From NCBI GenBank assembly GCA_944332295.1, contig CALVJR010000001.1:128585-192584 (forward strand): a stretch of 64,000 bases of DNA, read 5' to 3'. Source of the stretch: an uncultured Bacilli bacterium. Lineage in GTDB: Bacteria; Bacillota_I; Bacilli_A; RF39; UBA660. How positions within the stretch are numbered: the first letter of the stretch is position 1; each line of letters begins with the position of its first letter. Both the position numbers and the translations under genes were made by a program. Shown in pieces: positions 18,639-28,169 of the stretch. The notes below the pieces were generated by a model. It did not search any database, was not told the DNA's origin, and was given only the letters and a program-made list of their open reading frames with translations.

Positions 18639-20519
18639 ATGATAGAGTTTGAAATACCATTTGTATGTTTAATTTTTACAACACTTATTTCCATAATTTT
18701 CTTTACTAAAAAGAAAGTTGATCTAGAAGAAAATTATTACTATAAAAATATATTAATCTTTACTCTTTTAGTAAATGCAACAAATTTTATATCTCATTAT
18801 ATGGCAAGTATTTTTGCTAAAGACTATATTAGTGATTGGTTTGCTATAGTATTTGCAAATATTAATAAATTAGGATCACTATTTATTGTAATTATAACAA
18901 CCAATATCTTATCTTATATTTTATATATAAGTTTTGAAAAATATAGAAGAAATTTTGTAAGAAATAAGAAAATTAATTATATTTTTTACATAGTAGTAGG
19001 TATATTAATATTTTTATTAAAATTTGATGTATATAAAATAGGGGAAGTAACTAGTGGACGAGGATCAGCAGTCATTTTAACATTTAGTATTGTATTTCTT
19101 GATTTAATAGTAGCATTTATAATTGCTTTAACAAATATAAAGAAATATGACAAAAGATATTATGCGATTTACTTTATTATTCCTTTAATATTCTTACTAG
19201 GTATTTTTGTTATGTTTCATCCCCAATTTAACATATATGATTTAATTTTAAGCTTGTTATGTTATTTGATGTATTTTACAATAGAAAATCCGGATATGAA
19301 AATGATTGTAGAATTAAATACCGCCAAGGAACAAGCAGAACGTGCTAATCGAGCAAAAAGCGATTTTCTATCAAGCATGTCACATGAAATTCGTACTCCG
19401 TTAAATGCTATTGTAGGATTATCGGAAGACGTAAAAATGAGAAGCAACTGTCCCGAAGATATGAAAGAAGATTTAGAAGATATTGTATCTGCATCCAAAA
19501 CGTTATTAGAGATTGTTGGAAATATTATGGATATTAATAAAATAGAAAGTGATAAACTAGAAATCACAGAGGTATCTTATAATCCTAAAAAAGAAATAGA
19601 AACGCTAGCAAGAGTAGAAGGAACAAGAATAGGAGATAAACCAATTGATTATAAAATAAATATTGCTGAAGATATACCTTATCATTTAATTGGGGATAAA
19701 TCACATATAAAACAAATTATAAGTAACTTACTTTCTAATGCCATCAAATATACAGAAAAAGGGATAATAGAGTTAAACGTAAACTGTATTAACCAAGGAG
19801 AAAACTGTCTATTAATAATTAGTGTTAAAGACACTGGTAGAGGTATAAAATCAGAAGATATTAATAAATTATTTACTAAGTTCGAACGACTAGACGTAGA
19901 AAGAAACACAACAACAGAAGGAACCGGGTTAGGATTAGCAATTACTAAAAAATTAGTAGAATTAATGAATGGATTGATTAATGTAGAAAGTAGATATAAA
20001 GAAGGTTCTATCTTCGTGGTACAAATTCCCCAAAAAATAGATATGCTGACAAAACCATTATCAGAAGAAGAATTACTAAACACAGCAGAAATTTTAATAA
20101 ATGAAAAAATAAACATAAGTAATAAAAAAGTATTAATTGTAGACGATAATAAACTAAACATTAAAGTAGCAAGAAGAAGTCTACAAGATTTTAACTTAGT
20201 AATAGAAGAATGTTATAATGGAAAAGAATGTCTAGAAAAAGTAAAGTCTGGAGAAAAATATGACTTAATTCTAATGGATATTATGATGCCGGAAATGAGT
20301 GGAGAAACTGCTTTAACTGAGTTAAAAAAGATAGACGGATTTAATACGCCTGTAATTGCTTTAACAGCAGATGCCATTGCAGGAGCAGAAGAAAAATATA
20401 AACAAGATGGATTTATAGATTATATAGCAAAACCGTTTACAAAAGATCAAATTAAGAAAAAATTAGATAAAATATTTAGAAAGCAAGAAGAACAGAACAA
20501 TAATATAGAAATGCTATAA
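18639..20519 (+). CDS. Hybrid sensor histidine kinase with receiver domain
   Basis: 626 residues. Residues 1-215 contain about six or seven membrane helices and no large extracellular domain. HisKA has the phospho-acceptor motif SHEIRTPLN (H249). The ATPase domain shows the N box ([11 protein letters not shown], 362-372), G1 (DTGRGI, 398-403) and G2 (GTGLGL, 428-433). The C-terminal receiver has VDD (501-503), phospho-acceptor D547 in [11 protein letters not shown] and a Lys near 597. It is a complete phosphorelay kinase with no response regulator beside it, so output probably passes through a distant phosphotransfer protein. The next gene follows by 14 bases. Confidence 0.9.
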   Translation: MIEFEIPFVCLIFTTLISIIFFTKKKVDLEENYYYKNILIFTLLVNATNFISHYMASIFAKDYISDWFAIVFANINKLGSLFIVIITTNILSYILYISFEKYRRNFVRNKKINYIFYIVVGILIFLLKFDVYKIGEVTSGRGSAVILTFSIVFLDLIVAFIIALTNIKKYDKRYYAIYFIIPLIFLLGIFVMFHPQFNIYDLILSLLCYLMYFTIENPDMKMIVELNTAKEQAERANRAKSDFLSSMSHEIRTPLNAIVGLSEDVKMRSNCPEDMKEDLEDIVSASKTLLEIVGNIMDINKIESDKLEITEVSYNPKKEIETLARVEGTRIGDKPIDYKINIAEDIPYHLIGDKSHIKQIISNLLSNAIKYTEKGIIELNVNCINQGENCLLIISVKDTGRGIKSEDINKLFTKFERLDVERNTTTEGTGLGLAITKKLVELMNGLINVESRYKEGSIFVVQIPQKIDMLTKPLSEEELLNTAEILINEKINISNKKVLIVDDNKLNIKVARRSLQDFNLVIEECYNGKECLEKVKSGEKYDLILMDIMMPEMSGETALTELKKIDGFNTPVIALTADAIAGAEEKYKQDGFIDYIAKPFTKDQIKKKLDKIFRKQEEQNNNIEML

Positions 20520-20533
20520 CAAGAGGTGAAGGT

Positions 20534-21406
20534 ATGAAATTAGCAACAAATTGGAAAGACTATGAACTAATAAAAACATCTCGTGGTCAAAAGCTAGAAC
20601 GATGGAAAGATATTTATCTACTGAGACCAGATCCACAAGTAATCTGGGATCAAGGAGATTTATATGAAGAGTATCATAAAATACTACATGCTGTATATCA
20701 TCGCAGTAATAAGGGTGGAGGAAACTGGGAAAATATAAAAAAAACACCCGAATCTTGGAAGGTAGAATATAAAGGGCTAATATTTAATATAAAGCAAATG
20801 GGATTTAAACATACAGGACTATTCCCAGAACAAGCAGTAAACTGGGACTTTATGATAGATAAAATAAAAAAAGAAAACAGAAAAATAAAAGTATTAAACT
20901 TATTTGCCTATACAGGAGGAGCAACCGTTGCCTGTCTTAGTGCAGGAGCCTCTGTTACACACGTAGATTCTTCTAGAGGTATGATAGACTGGTGTAAAGA
21001 AAATGTCAAAGATAATGGACTAGAAGAAAAAGAAATTCGTTACTTAGTAGATGATGTTGTCAAATTTGTAGAAAGAGAAATTAGAAGAGGTAATAAGTAT
21101 GATGCTATTGTTATGGATCCACCAAGTTATGGACGTGGAGCCAATAAAGAAGTTTGGGATATTGAAAAAAGTCTAAACTACTTAGTAACACAATGTACTA
21201 AAATATTAAGTGATAATCCGCTATTCTTTATAATAAACTCTTATACAACCGGACTTTCTAGCACAGTATTAGAAAATATATTAGAGCTTACAGTAAATCA
21301 GAAGAAAAAAGGTATAATTACTTGTGGAGAAATAGGGCTAAAAGGAACCAAAGATAATTTAGTCTTACCTTGTGGAATATATGGAAGATGGGAAAAAAAT
21401 GAATAA
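20534..21406 (+). CDS. Class I SAM-dependent RNA methyltransferase, RlmI-like
   Basis: 290 residues. The SAM-binding motif LNLFAYTGGATVACLSAGAS and catalytic motif MDPPSYGRG with VWDIEKSLNYL are typical of the RlmI/RlmK-type family that methylates 23S rRNA cytosine. The N-terminal PUA domain of E. coli RlmI is missing, as in many Firmicute homologues, and is replaced by a short N-terminal part beginning with KLATNWKDYELI. Target base not deducible. Follows the kinase by 14 bases and overlaps the pseudouridine synthase, suggesting an RNA-modification pair. Confidence 0.75.
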   Translation: MKLATNWKDYELIKTSRGQKLERWKDIYLLRPDPQVIWDQGDLYEEYHKILHAVYHRSNKGGGNWENIKKTPESWKVEYKGLIFNIKQMGFKHTGLFPEQAVNWDFMIDKIKKENRKIKVLNLFAYTGGATVACLSAGASVTHVDSSRGMIDWCKENVKDNGLEEKEIRYLVDDVVKFVEREIRRGNKYDAIVMDPPSYGRGANKEVWDIEKSLNYLVTQCTKILSDNPLFFIINSYTTGLSSTVLENILELTVNQKKKGIITCGEIGLKGTKDNLVLPCGIYGRWEKNE

Positions 21407-22073
21407 AATAAATGTATTATATGAAGACAATCATATAATAGTAGTAGAAAAACCTATCAATATGTTAAGCCAAAGTGATAATACCAAAGATCAAGACTTA
21501 TTAACTTTAGTAAAAGAGTACATAAAGGAAAAATATCATAAACCAGGCAACGTTTATATAGGGTTAGTTCATAGACTGGATAGACCAGTAGGCGGGCTAA
21601 TGGTATTTGCTAAAACATCAAAAGCTGCGAAAAGACTATCAGAAGAAATTCGTTCTCATCAAATAAAAAAAACTTATTTAGCTATTGTAGAAGGATTAAT
21701 AGAAGAAGATAAAGGAACATATTGTGACAAAATATTACGTCTAGAAAATGGAAATAGTGTAATAAATAGTCAAGGAAAAGAAGCTATATTAGATTACCAA
21801 GTATTAAAAAGAAATAAAGAACAAAAAAAAACACTAGTAAAAATATTTTTAAAAACTGGTAGACATCATCAAATAAGAGTACAGTTTGCTTATCACAAAC
21901 ATCCTTTATGCGGTGATCAACGCTATGGTAAACAAGATAAGACACAAATTGCTTTATATGCTTATCAATTAGAACTTGTTCACCCTACAACGAAAGAAAC
22001 TTTAAAATTTAAAAAATTACCACCTAGGATAGATCATTGGACACAATTTACAGTGTCAAGCGATGTACAATAG
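21399..22073 (+). CDS. RluA-family pseudouridine synthase
   Basis: 224 residues from the ATG at 21399; an in-frame ATG at 21372 lies inside the upstream gene and is less likely. The catalytic block LVHRLDRPVGGLMVFAKT contains the conserved Asp of HRLD, followed by KTYLAIVEG and GRHHQIRVQFA as in RluA/RluD enzymes. No S4 domain. Isomerises uridines in rRNA or tRNA; target unknown. Overlaps the upstream methyltransferase by 8 bases, indicating translational coupling. Confidence 0.85.
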   Translation: MNKINVLYEDNHIIVVEKPINMLSQSDNTKDQDLLTLVKEYIKEKYHKPGNVYIGLVHRLDRPVGGLMVFAKTSKAAKRLSEEIRSHQIKKTYLAIVEGLIEEDKGTYCDKILRLENGNSVINSQGKEAILDYQVLKRNKEQKKTLVKIFLKTGRHHQIRVQFAYHKHPLCGDQRYGKQDKTQIALYAYQLELVHPTTKETLKFKKLPPRIDHWTQFTVSSDVQ

Positions 22074-22080
22074 ATAAAAT

Positions 22081-22103
22081 GTTTGCAATTGCAAATATTT
22101 TTT
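22081..22103 (+). terminator. Probable terminator
   Basis: A perfect 14-base palindrome (tttgcaattgcaaa) followed by a T-rich run shortly after the pseudouridine synthase gene. The stem is AT-rich and therefore weak. Confidence 0.5.
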
Positions 22104-22146
22104 GTTATCATAATATTAGAATAAAAGTAGAGGGAGTCGATATAAT

Positions 22147-23235
22147 ATGGATTTTAGTTTAGACTGGTTTTTATCTATACCAGGATTATTAATAACAGGA
22201 GGAGTACTATTATTTCTTATAGCATTTATTCTTTTAATTGTAACAATGTTAAAAAAGAAAAAAGAAAACAAGAGTACCGATGCAGCGGCACCTACTAATG
22301 CCAGTGCTACTACTGCAGCCGCTACTCCAAACCCTGCAGTAACGCCAGGAACAATGCCAGCACCAGTAGCAGGAGCAACTAGTGCTGTACCAGAGATGAC
22401 TTCTCCAAGTGTAACAGGAGGATCAATTATGGATATTCCTACACCTATGACAGGTCAACCACAAGAAATGAATATGAATATGAATGCCAACATGAATGCT
22501 ATGGCCATGGGACCACAACCAATGCCACAAGCACCAATGAATGTAAGTGTAGAGCAGATGCCACCTCAGATGCCAATGGATACAATGGTACAACCACAAC
22601 CAATGGCACCAATCGAACCAATGGCTCAAGCAGTGCCAACACCTGAACCAATAGCACCTGTTACTCCAACACCAGAACCAATGGCAGTACAAGGAGTAGC
22701 ACCAATACAAGAGACTCCACAAGTACCAGTCGTTGATCCAATGGCACAGAATATTCAAACACCTGAAATTGCACCAACAATACCAACAGAAACACAACAA
22801 ACACCTGTAATGCCAACAGTAGAGCCTATTGCACCACAAGAAGCTACACCAGAACCTATTGCTCCAGTAGCACCAATGCCTGAGGAGCCTGCGATGCCAA
22901 CGGTAGAGCCTACTATGCCAGTACAACCTGAAATGCCAAATATACAAACAGCTGCACCAGTAGAGCAACCATTTGTAGAACAGGCACCAGTACAACCTCA
23001 ACCAACAACTGGACCAGTAATTTACGGAGGAGCAAATCCTATTGTACCTGAGATAAATATTAATGAAACACAACATCAAATTTATGGAGGAGCAAATCCT
23101 TTAGAAAACACACAATCTATTCCAATTTCTAATTTAGCTGGACAACAAAATGTAGTACAAACACCACAGCCAGAACCAACAATGGTAACACCACAAGTTG
23201 CTCCAGTAACAGAAACGAATAATATAGGACAATAA
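22147..23235 (+). CDS. Pro/Met/Gln-rich protein with one membrane segment
   Basis: 362 residues. An N-terminal membrane segment (about 12-34) and a short basic stretch (KKKKENK) are followed by about 300 residues of low-complexity Pro/Ala/Met/Gln/Thr sequence with repeats such as EPIAPV, and two copies of IYGGANP near the C-terminus. The orientation implied by the basic stretch after the helix would place the tail in the cytoplasm. Low complexity prevents a family assignment; such tails often act as flexible linkers or binding platforms. Own terminator downstream. Confidence 0.65.
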   Translation: MDFSLDWFLSIPGLLITGGVLLFLIAFILLIVTMLKKKKENKSTDAAAPTNASATTAAATPNPAVTPGTMPAPVAGATSAVPEMTSPSVTGGSIMDIPTPMTGQPQEMNMNMNANMNAMAMGPQPMPQAPMNVSVEQMPPQMPMDTMVQPQPMAPIEPMAQAVPTPEPIAPVTPTPEPMAVQGVAPIQETPQVPVVDPMAQNIQTPEIAPTIPTETQQTPVMPTVEPIAPQEATPEPIAPVAPMPEEPAMPTVEPTMPVQPEMPNIQTAAPVEQPFVEQAPVQPQPTTGPVIYGGANPIVPEININETQHQIYGGANPLENTQSIPISNLAGQQNVVQTPQPEPTMVTPQVAPVTETNNIGQ

Positions 23236-23256
23236 AAAGCTTCAAAGCTTTTTTTC
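23235..23256 (+). terminator. Rho-independent terminator
   Basis: aaaagctt / aagctttt stem with a two-base loop and a long T run, immediately after the Pro-rich gene. Confidence 0.85.
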
Positions 23257-23273
23257 TTTATCAGAGTATCTTT

Positions 23274-23795
23274 ATGCTAAAAAAAATTGTATTAATACTC
23301 TATGTAATAATCATAGGAATAGCAATTGGAGTTATTGTGGTATCAATGAATAGAAACGAACAAGGACTAATACAATTTGGAAATACCATATTAGTAGAAG
23401 TTGAAAATAATGTATTAGAACCAAAACTTGTAAAAGGAGACTTAGTCTTAGTAAACACAGAAGAACAAAAAGTACAAGAGAAGGATATTATTACCTATTT
23501 TACTTTAGAGAATCAAAAATCAGAAATTCGTACGAACGAAATAGCAGCCATTACAGAAGATGTAAACGGAGTAACAATTTACTCATTAAAAAAAGAAGAT
23601 GGAACAATTGAAAATATTGATGATAGCTGTATTATAGGAACATATAAATTATCGATACCTTATGCCGGTACAATTTTAAATTACATATTATCAAAAGATG
23701 GATTTTTAACGGTAACCTTAGTACCAGCAATAATTTTATTTTTAATAATGTTATTAAAATTTGTAATGGAAGTAAGTCCCAAAAAACAGATGTAA
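23274..23795 (+). CDS. Second Ser-less SipW-like protein
   Basis: 173 residues: N-terminal membrane segment (about 5-24), extracytoplasmic domain with blocks in SipW order (VLEPKLVKGDLVLVNT, VQEKDIITYF, IRTNEIAAI, CIIGTYKLS), and a C-terminal membrane segment (about 145-165). Where SipW has TGSMIP the sequence reads ENNVLEP: the catalytic Ser position is Asn, as in the copy at 7751-8335, and the catalytic His is not found (RTNEI). A peptidase-dead paralogue is inferred. Ribosome site is weak (agag) and the gene sits only 18 bases after a terminator. Confidence 0.55.
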   Translation: MLKKIVLILYVIIIGIAIGVIVVSMNRNEQGLIQFGNTILVEVENNVLEPKLVKGDLVLVNTEEQKVQEKDIITYFTLENQKSEIRTNEIAAITEDVNGVTIYSLKKEDGTIENIDDSCIIGTYKLSIPYAGTILNYILSKDGFLTVTLVPAIILFLIMLLKFVMEVSPKKQM

Positions 23796-23815
23796 GACCT
23801 GAATAGGTCTTTTTA
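23794..23815 (+). terminator. Rho-independent terminator
   Basis: aagacct / aggtctt stem with loop gaat and a T run, overlapping the stop codon. Confidence 0.85.
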
Positions 23816-23819
23816 TTTA

Positions 23820-23873
23820 TTAAGTGAACAAAAAGAAATTTAAGTTTACTTAATAAAGATGTCTTGATATAAT
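23820..23873 (+). promoter_or_regulatory. Promoter with inverted repeat for the glycosyltransferase operon
   Basis: A TATAAT -10 at 23868-23873 lies 16 bases before the ATG at 23890. A 10-bp inverted repeat (ttaagtgaac / gtttacttaa, one mismatch) at 23820-23829 and 23844-23853 covers the -35 region, where a repressor could act. No cognate regulator is identified. Confidence 0.5.
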
Positions 23874-23889
23874 GACAATAGGTGATTAC

Positions 23890-25035
23890 ATGAAGAAAGT
23901 AGCGATATTATCATTACATTTAGGTTATGGAGGAATAGAAAAATCCGTTGCCGCTTTAGCCAATATTTTATGTAAAAAATATGAAGTGGAAATTGCATGC
24001 ACATATCAATTATATGAAAAACCAGGATTTAAAATTGATGATAGAGTAAAAATCACTTATCTTGTAAAAAACTATGTCCCAAACAAAAAAGAGTTAAAAG
24101 AAAGTTTAAAAAAGAAAAAATTAATTTCTGCATCTAAAGAAGGTTTAAAATCAGTAAAAATACTTTATCTAAGAAGAAAAACTATGGTAGATTATATAAA
24201 AAATAGTGATGCAGATTATATAATTTCTACGAGAGACATTTTTGATCGCTGGTTAGGAGATTATGCTAATACTGATACGGTAAAAATTGGTTGGGAACAT
24301 AATCATCACCATAATAATAAAAAATATGCAATAAATATTATTCGTTCTTCTTGGAACTTAGACTATCTAGTTTTAGTATCTAAAGACCTTACAAAGTTTT
24401 ATAAGAATGAAATGCGTAAATCTAAATGTACTTGTGTATATATACCTAATGTCTTAGATTACATTCCAAAAAAACTAGCTCCATTGCAAGAAAAGAGACT
24501 AATTTCTGTAGGAAGACTATCTAAAGAAAAAGCTCCAGATGACTTAGTAAAAATCTTCAATCTATTGTCAAAGAAACATCCAGATTGGCATCTAGATATC
24601 ATAGGTGATGGAGAAGAAAGAGAAAAAATAGAACTATACATAAAAAAACATAAATTAGAAGATAAAGTAACCTTACATGGTTTTCAAAATAAAGAATATA
24701 TTGATAAATATTTACAAAAATCTTCACTGTACATAATGACCTCTCTAACCGAGTCTTTTGGAATTGTCTTGTTAGAAGCAATGTCACATGGTATACCTTG
24801 CGTTGCTTTTTCATCAGCAGAAGGAGCTAGAGAAATAATTACAAGTGGAAAAAATGGCTATCTGATAAAAAACAGAAATTATGGTGCCATGATAAAAAAA
24901 ATAGAAGACATAATGAAAAAAGAAGATATTAGAAAACAACTAGGAAAAGAAGCAAGAAAAAGTATTAAAAAATATACGAAAGAAGTAGTACAAGAAGATT
25001 GGTATGAATTATTAGAAAAGAAGGTAAAAAAATGA
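23890..25035 (+). CDS. GT4-family glycosyltransferase
   Basis: 381 residues from the ATG at 23890 (MKKVAILSLHLGYGGIEKS). The earlier in-frame ATG at 23872 overlaps the promoter -10 and is unlikely. A Gly-rich N-terminal loop (GYGGIEKS), the central ISVGRLSKEKAPDDLV block and the C-terminal E-x7-E motif (ESFGIVLLEAMSHGIPCVAF) identify a GT-B fold GT4 enzyme. It probably transfers a sugar to a lipid-linked glycan on the cytoplasmic face of the membrane. First of three overlapping glycan genes. Confidence 0.85.
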   Translation: MKKVAILSLHLGYGGIEKSVAALANILCKKYEVEIACTYQLYEKPGFKIDDRVKITYLVKNYVPNKKELKESLKKKKLISASKEGLKSVKILYLRRKTMVDYIKNSDADYIISTRDIFDRWLGDYANTDTVKIGWEHNHHHNNKKYAINIIRSSWNLDYLVLVSKDLTKFYKNEMRKSKCTCVYIPNVLDYIPKKLAPLQEKRLISVGRLSKEKAPDDLVKIFNLLSKKHPDWHLDIIGDGEEREKIELYIKKHKLEDKVTLHGFQNKEYIDKYLQKSSLYIMTSLTESFGIVLLEAMSHGIPCVAFSSAEGAREIITSGKNGYLIKNRNYGAMIKKIEDIMKKEDIRKQLGKEARKSIKKYTKEVVQEDWYELLEKKVKK

Positions 25036-25505
25036 AAAGGCAGGTATTATTTATTTCTTCTACCGGAGGACATCTAGACGAATTAATGCAATTAAAACCA
25101 TTATTTGCAAAATATGACTATCATATTATTACAGAAAAAACAAAATCAAATTTAAAGTTAAAAGAAAAATATAAAGACAAGATTGGATTTTTAGTATATG
25201 GAACCAAACTACATAAGTTTTCTTATGTGTTTAAGCTACTATATAATTGCTTTAAAAGTCTATATTTCTATATTAAGTTCCACCCGGACTATATTATAAC
25301 AACAGGTACTCATACAGCTGGGCCAATGTGCTGTATCGGAAAAATATTAGGAAGTAAAATTATTTATATTGAGACATTTGCAAATATCAATACCAAAACT
25401 TCAACAGGAAAATTAATTTATAAGTTTGCAGATCATTTCATTGTCCAATGGCCTTCTATGAAAAAATTATATCCTAAAGCAATAGACGGGGGATGGATAT
25501 ATTAA
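25032..25505 (+). CDS. Alg14/PssD-like glycosyltransferase subunit
   Basis: 157 residues. LFISSTGGHLDELMQL at the N-terminus is the conserved start of Alg14/PssD/CpsF-type membrane subunits, and TTGTHTAGPMC resembles the family's TG-x-G-P region. These proteins recruit an Alg13-like catalytic subunit to form a bipartite GT-B enzyme. Overlaps GT4 by 4 bases and the Alg13-like gene by one base, fitting obligate partners. Confidence 0.75.
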   Translation: MKRQVLFISSTGGHLDELMQLKPLFAKYDYHIITEKTKSNLKLKEKYKDKIGFLVYGTKLHKFSYVFKLLYNCFKSLYFYIKFHPDYIITTGTHTAGPMCCIGKILGSKIIYIETFANINTKTSTGKLIYKFADHFIVQWPSMKKLYPKAIDGGWIY

Positions 25506-26389
25506 TGATATTTGTAACATTAGGAACACAAGATAAAACATTTGAAAGACTTTTAAAAGCAATAGATAAAGCAATTGAAAATGGTGAAATAAAAGAAAAA
25601 GTAATAGTACAAGCCGGAAATACAAAATACGAATCAAACAATATGGAAATATTCGATTTAATTAGCCAAGATGAATTTCAAAAGTTAGTAGATAAATGTG
25701 ACCTATTAATTACGCATGGTGGAGTAGGATCAATTTTATCAGCGGTAAAGCAAGGAAAAAAAGTAATCGCAGCAGCAAGGCTGAAAAAGTATAATGAACA
25801 TGTAAATGACCATCAAAAACAAATTATTCATGAATTCGAAAAAGAAGGATACCTAATCGAATTAAAAGATTTTAATCAAATAGGAAAAACGATAAGAAAA
25901 GCAGAAAATTTTAAGCCTAATAAATTTAAATCAAACACAAATAATATGATTAATTTAATAGAAGATTTAATAGAAAACGATAATCATATCTCATGGTACA
26001 ATAAAATAAAAGAAATTTTATGGTATGGATTTTTTGGCATACTAACAACATTAATTAATATTGTTAGTTTCTATTTATTAGACAAGACAGGAATGAATGT
26101 CTATATAAATAATTTAATAGCCTGGATTCTATCAGTATTATTTGCCTTTATAACGAATAAGCTATTTGTATTTAATTCAAAATCACTAGACAAAACAATA
26201 GTTATGAAAGAAATAATTTCCTTTTTCTTCTTTAGAATCTTATCATTAGGTATTGATATGGCAGGAATGTATATTTGTATCAGTCTATTACATATAGATA
26301 AATTAGTATCAAAAATAATCATGAATATAATTGTCATAGTTTCTAACTATATATTCAGTAAAATTTTTATTTTTAAGAACAAAGAGTAG
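25505..26389 (+). CDS. Alg13/PssE-like domain fused to GtrA-like membrane domain
   Basis: 294 residues from the ATG at 25505 (MIFVTLGTQDKTFERLL), overlapping the preceding stop as TAATG. Residues 1-155 match the Alg13/PssE catalytic C-terminal half of a GT-B enzyme (LITHGGVGSILSAVKQGKK is its sugar-nucleotide-binding region). Residues from about 170 on form four membrane helices with GtrA-family features (WYGFFGILTTLINIVSFYLL, ITNKLFVFNS). GtrA-like proteins move or present polyprenyl-phosphate sugars, so the fusion joins glycosyl transfer with lipid carrier handling. The fusion is seen directly; the coupled role is inferred. Confidence 0.75.
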   Translation: MIFVTLGTQDKTFERLLKAIDKAIENGEIKEKVIVQAGNTKYESNNMEIFDLISQDEFQKLVDKCDLLITHGGVGSILSAVKQGKKVIAAARLKKYNEHVNDHQKQIIHEFEKEGYLIELKDFNQIGKTIRKAENFKPNKFKSNTNNMINLIEDLIENDNHISWYNKIKEILWYGFFGILTTLINIVSFYLLDKTGMNVYINNLIAWILSVLFAFITNKLFVFNSKSLDKTIVMKEIISFFFFRILSLGIDMAGMYICISLLHIDKLVSKIIMNIIVIVSNYIFSKIFIFKNKE

Positions 26390-26406
26390 AATAACTCTTT
26401 TTTTTT
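26381..26406 (+). terminator. Terminator overlapping the Alg13-GtrA stop
   Basis: aaagagt / actcttt stem with a six-base loop and a long T run; the stop codon is part of the hairpin. Confidence 0.85.
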
Positions 26407-26492
26407 CGACTAAATTTGTCAACCAACAAGACTATATCTATACAAAAAAACAAAAAAATGATACGATATATAATGATAGGATAGGTGGTAAA

Positions 26493-27059
26493 ATGCCAAA
26501 AAGAATCAAAGTTTTATTTAGTTTAAGCGCATTCTGTATCGTTTTAGGTCTGGTTTTAAATTTTACAACAAGTCTAAAACACGATAAGGAAGAAGTAGCC
26601 TCAAGAATGAAAACGATTAACGCGGCATATGAAGTTTTTAAGAAAGAAACAGAACAATTTAGTACAACAAGAGACAATTTATATGACAATGTATTTTCAG
26701 AGCTATATTTTGAGACATTGAATCAGACTATTCCAGGTTGCCTAGAAGAATTACAAAAATATGAAATTGTATTAGATGAAGTAGGAAAAGAAGCAGAAAA
26801 ATTAAAAAATAATTGTGAAGATATCTATTTTCCCTCATCAGATGTTAATACCAAATGTAAAACAGCAACAACTACTTATGAAGAAATGTTTAACTACTTT
26901 ATTAATGATATAACACAAGTGAATCAAAATATTGAAGAATATAATAAATACAATCAAGATAATCAAACAGGAGTTGCTCCAGTTCAAAAATATAATACAA
27001 CAAAAAAATATATAGATTTTGATGAAGATAAAAAATACACTGGAAAGGAAGAATTTTAG
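26493..27059 (+). CDS. Membrane-anchored coiled-coil protein, unknown
   Basis: 188 residues: N-terminal membrane segment (about 6-25) then a helical, charged extracytoplasmic region with three or four Cys (NQTIPGCLEEL, NNCEDIYF, NTKCKTA) and an Asn/Gln-rich tail. No family recognised. A ggtggtaaa ribosome site precedes ATG. It abuts the phosphodiester glycosidase gene, so both may act in the same envelope process. Confidence 0.5.
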   Translation: MPKRIKVLFSLSAFCIVLGLVLNFTTSLKHDKEEVASRMKTINAAYEVFKKETEQFSTTRDNLYDNVFSELYFETLNQTIPGCLEELQKYEIVLDEVGKEAEKLKNNCEDIYFPSSDVNTKCKTATTTYEEMFNYFINDITQVNQNIEEYNKYNQDNQTGVAPVQKYNTTKKYIDFDEDKKYTGKEEF

Positions 27060-27061
27060 TG

Positions 27062-28159
27062 ATGAATAACAATGAAGAAATAAAAACAGTAAATATAATT
27101 TCTCCTGAACCAGAAAAAGAACATAAAAAAAGAAAAAAATGGAGTAAAAAGAAAAAAGTAACTATTATTTTAGGAAGTGTTTTTACAGTTGGATTAGCCA
27201 CATTTTTATTCTTATTTTACGGTCCATGGCCAGGATTTAGAAATTTCTGGATTACTAGTGCAATGACGACGATGTCTCATCGCTATCTAGCAACTTGGTT
27301 CTATAGTGACGAGACAATACAGAAGGTATTAGAAAACAACAAAATTATTGAAGTGGGAGAAGTATCAGATCCAGATTTGATTAAGTTTAAAAAATATAAT
27401 GGAAATATGTTAATATTTAAAAATAAATACGAAAAAGAGATATTGACTAAAGACAAAGATAATGATTTATATAAAATCATCGATATTAATGGGCCTACTT
27501 ATCAAGGTTTTTTAGTAGCAATCTATGATCCATCCAAAGTCTCTATCGCAACTGCACAGTATCTAGGAACAAGAGGAGAAGCAATTACAGATGTTGCGAA
27601 AAGAGAAGGTGCTGTAATCGCTATGAACGCAGGAGGGTTCTATGATCCTGATTGGAATTCAAATGGAGCCATGCCACATGGTACAGTAATTAAAGACGGA
27701 AAAATTGTAAGTGATTTTCAAGATGCCAACATGGGTGGAGGATTTATAGGATTTACAAACGATAATAAATTAGTATTAGGAAAAATGACCAAAGAAGAAG
27801 CCTTAGAAGTAGGATATAGAGACGCGATAGAATTTGGTCCATTCTTAATAGTAAATGGAAAAAGTTCATTTATTAAAGGAAATGGTGGCTGGGGAATTGC
27901 ACCGCGTACTGCTATAGGGCAAAGAAAAGATGGTATCGTATTATTTTTAGTAATTAACGGAAGATTACCAAACAGTATTGGCGCTGATATGGTAGATTTA
28001 ACAGAAATTATGGAAAACTATGGTGCTTATAATGCAGCTAATTTAGATGGAGGATCATCAACCGAATTAGTAGTGAATAATAAAATTATTAACACTCCAG
28101 TAGCAGGTGGAACAAATGGTCTAAGAGATATGCCAACATTCTGGGTAGTGAAAGAATAA
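27062..28159 (+). CDS. Phosphodiester glycosidase (NAGPA) family protein
   Basis: 365 residues from ATG 27062 (GTG at 27059 overlaps the previous stop). A Lys-rich cytoplasmic N-terminus and one membrane segment (about 39-58) precede a NAGPA-type domain: VIAMNAGGFYDPD, GWGIAPRTAIGQRKDG, VINGRLPNSIGADMVDLTEI and NLDGGSSTELV. Members cleave N-acetylglucosamine phosphodiesters or act in exopolysaccharide metabolism. It would work outside the membrane on glycan or teichoic-acid-like substrates. Substrate is not deducible. Confidence 0.8.
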   Translation: MNNNEEIKTVNIISPEPEKEHKKRKKWSKKKKVTIILGSVFTVGLATFLFLFYGPWPGFRNFWITSAMTTMSHRYLATWFYSDETIQKVLENNKIIEVGEVSDPDLIKFKKYNGNMLIFKNKYEKEILTKDKDNDLYKIIDINGPTYQGFLVAIYDPSKVSIATAQYLGTRGEAITDVAKREGAVIAMNAGGFYDPDWNSNGAMPHGTVIKDGKIVSDFQDANMGGGFIGFTNDNKLVLGKMTKEEALEVGYRDAIEFGPFLIVNGKSSFIKGNGGWGIAPRTAIGQRKDGIVLFLVINGRLPNSIGADMVDLTEIMENYGAYNAANLDGGSSTELVVNNKIINTPVAGGTNGLRDMPTFWVVKE

Positions 28160-28169
28160 TTCGCAACCA

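Noticed and set aside
19682-20161. 159-residue minus-strand frame inside the histidine kinase
   Set aside because: It overlaps the ATPase domain of an intact kinase and resembles no protein.
22423-23079. 218-residue minus-strand frame rich in Trp, Cys and His
   Set aside because: It is the complement of the Pro/Met/Gln-rich coding repeats; its composition is an artefact.
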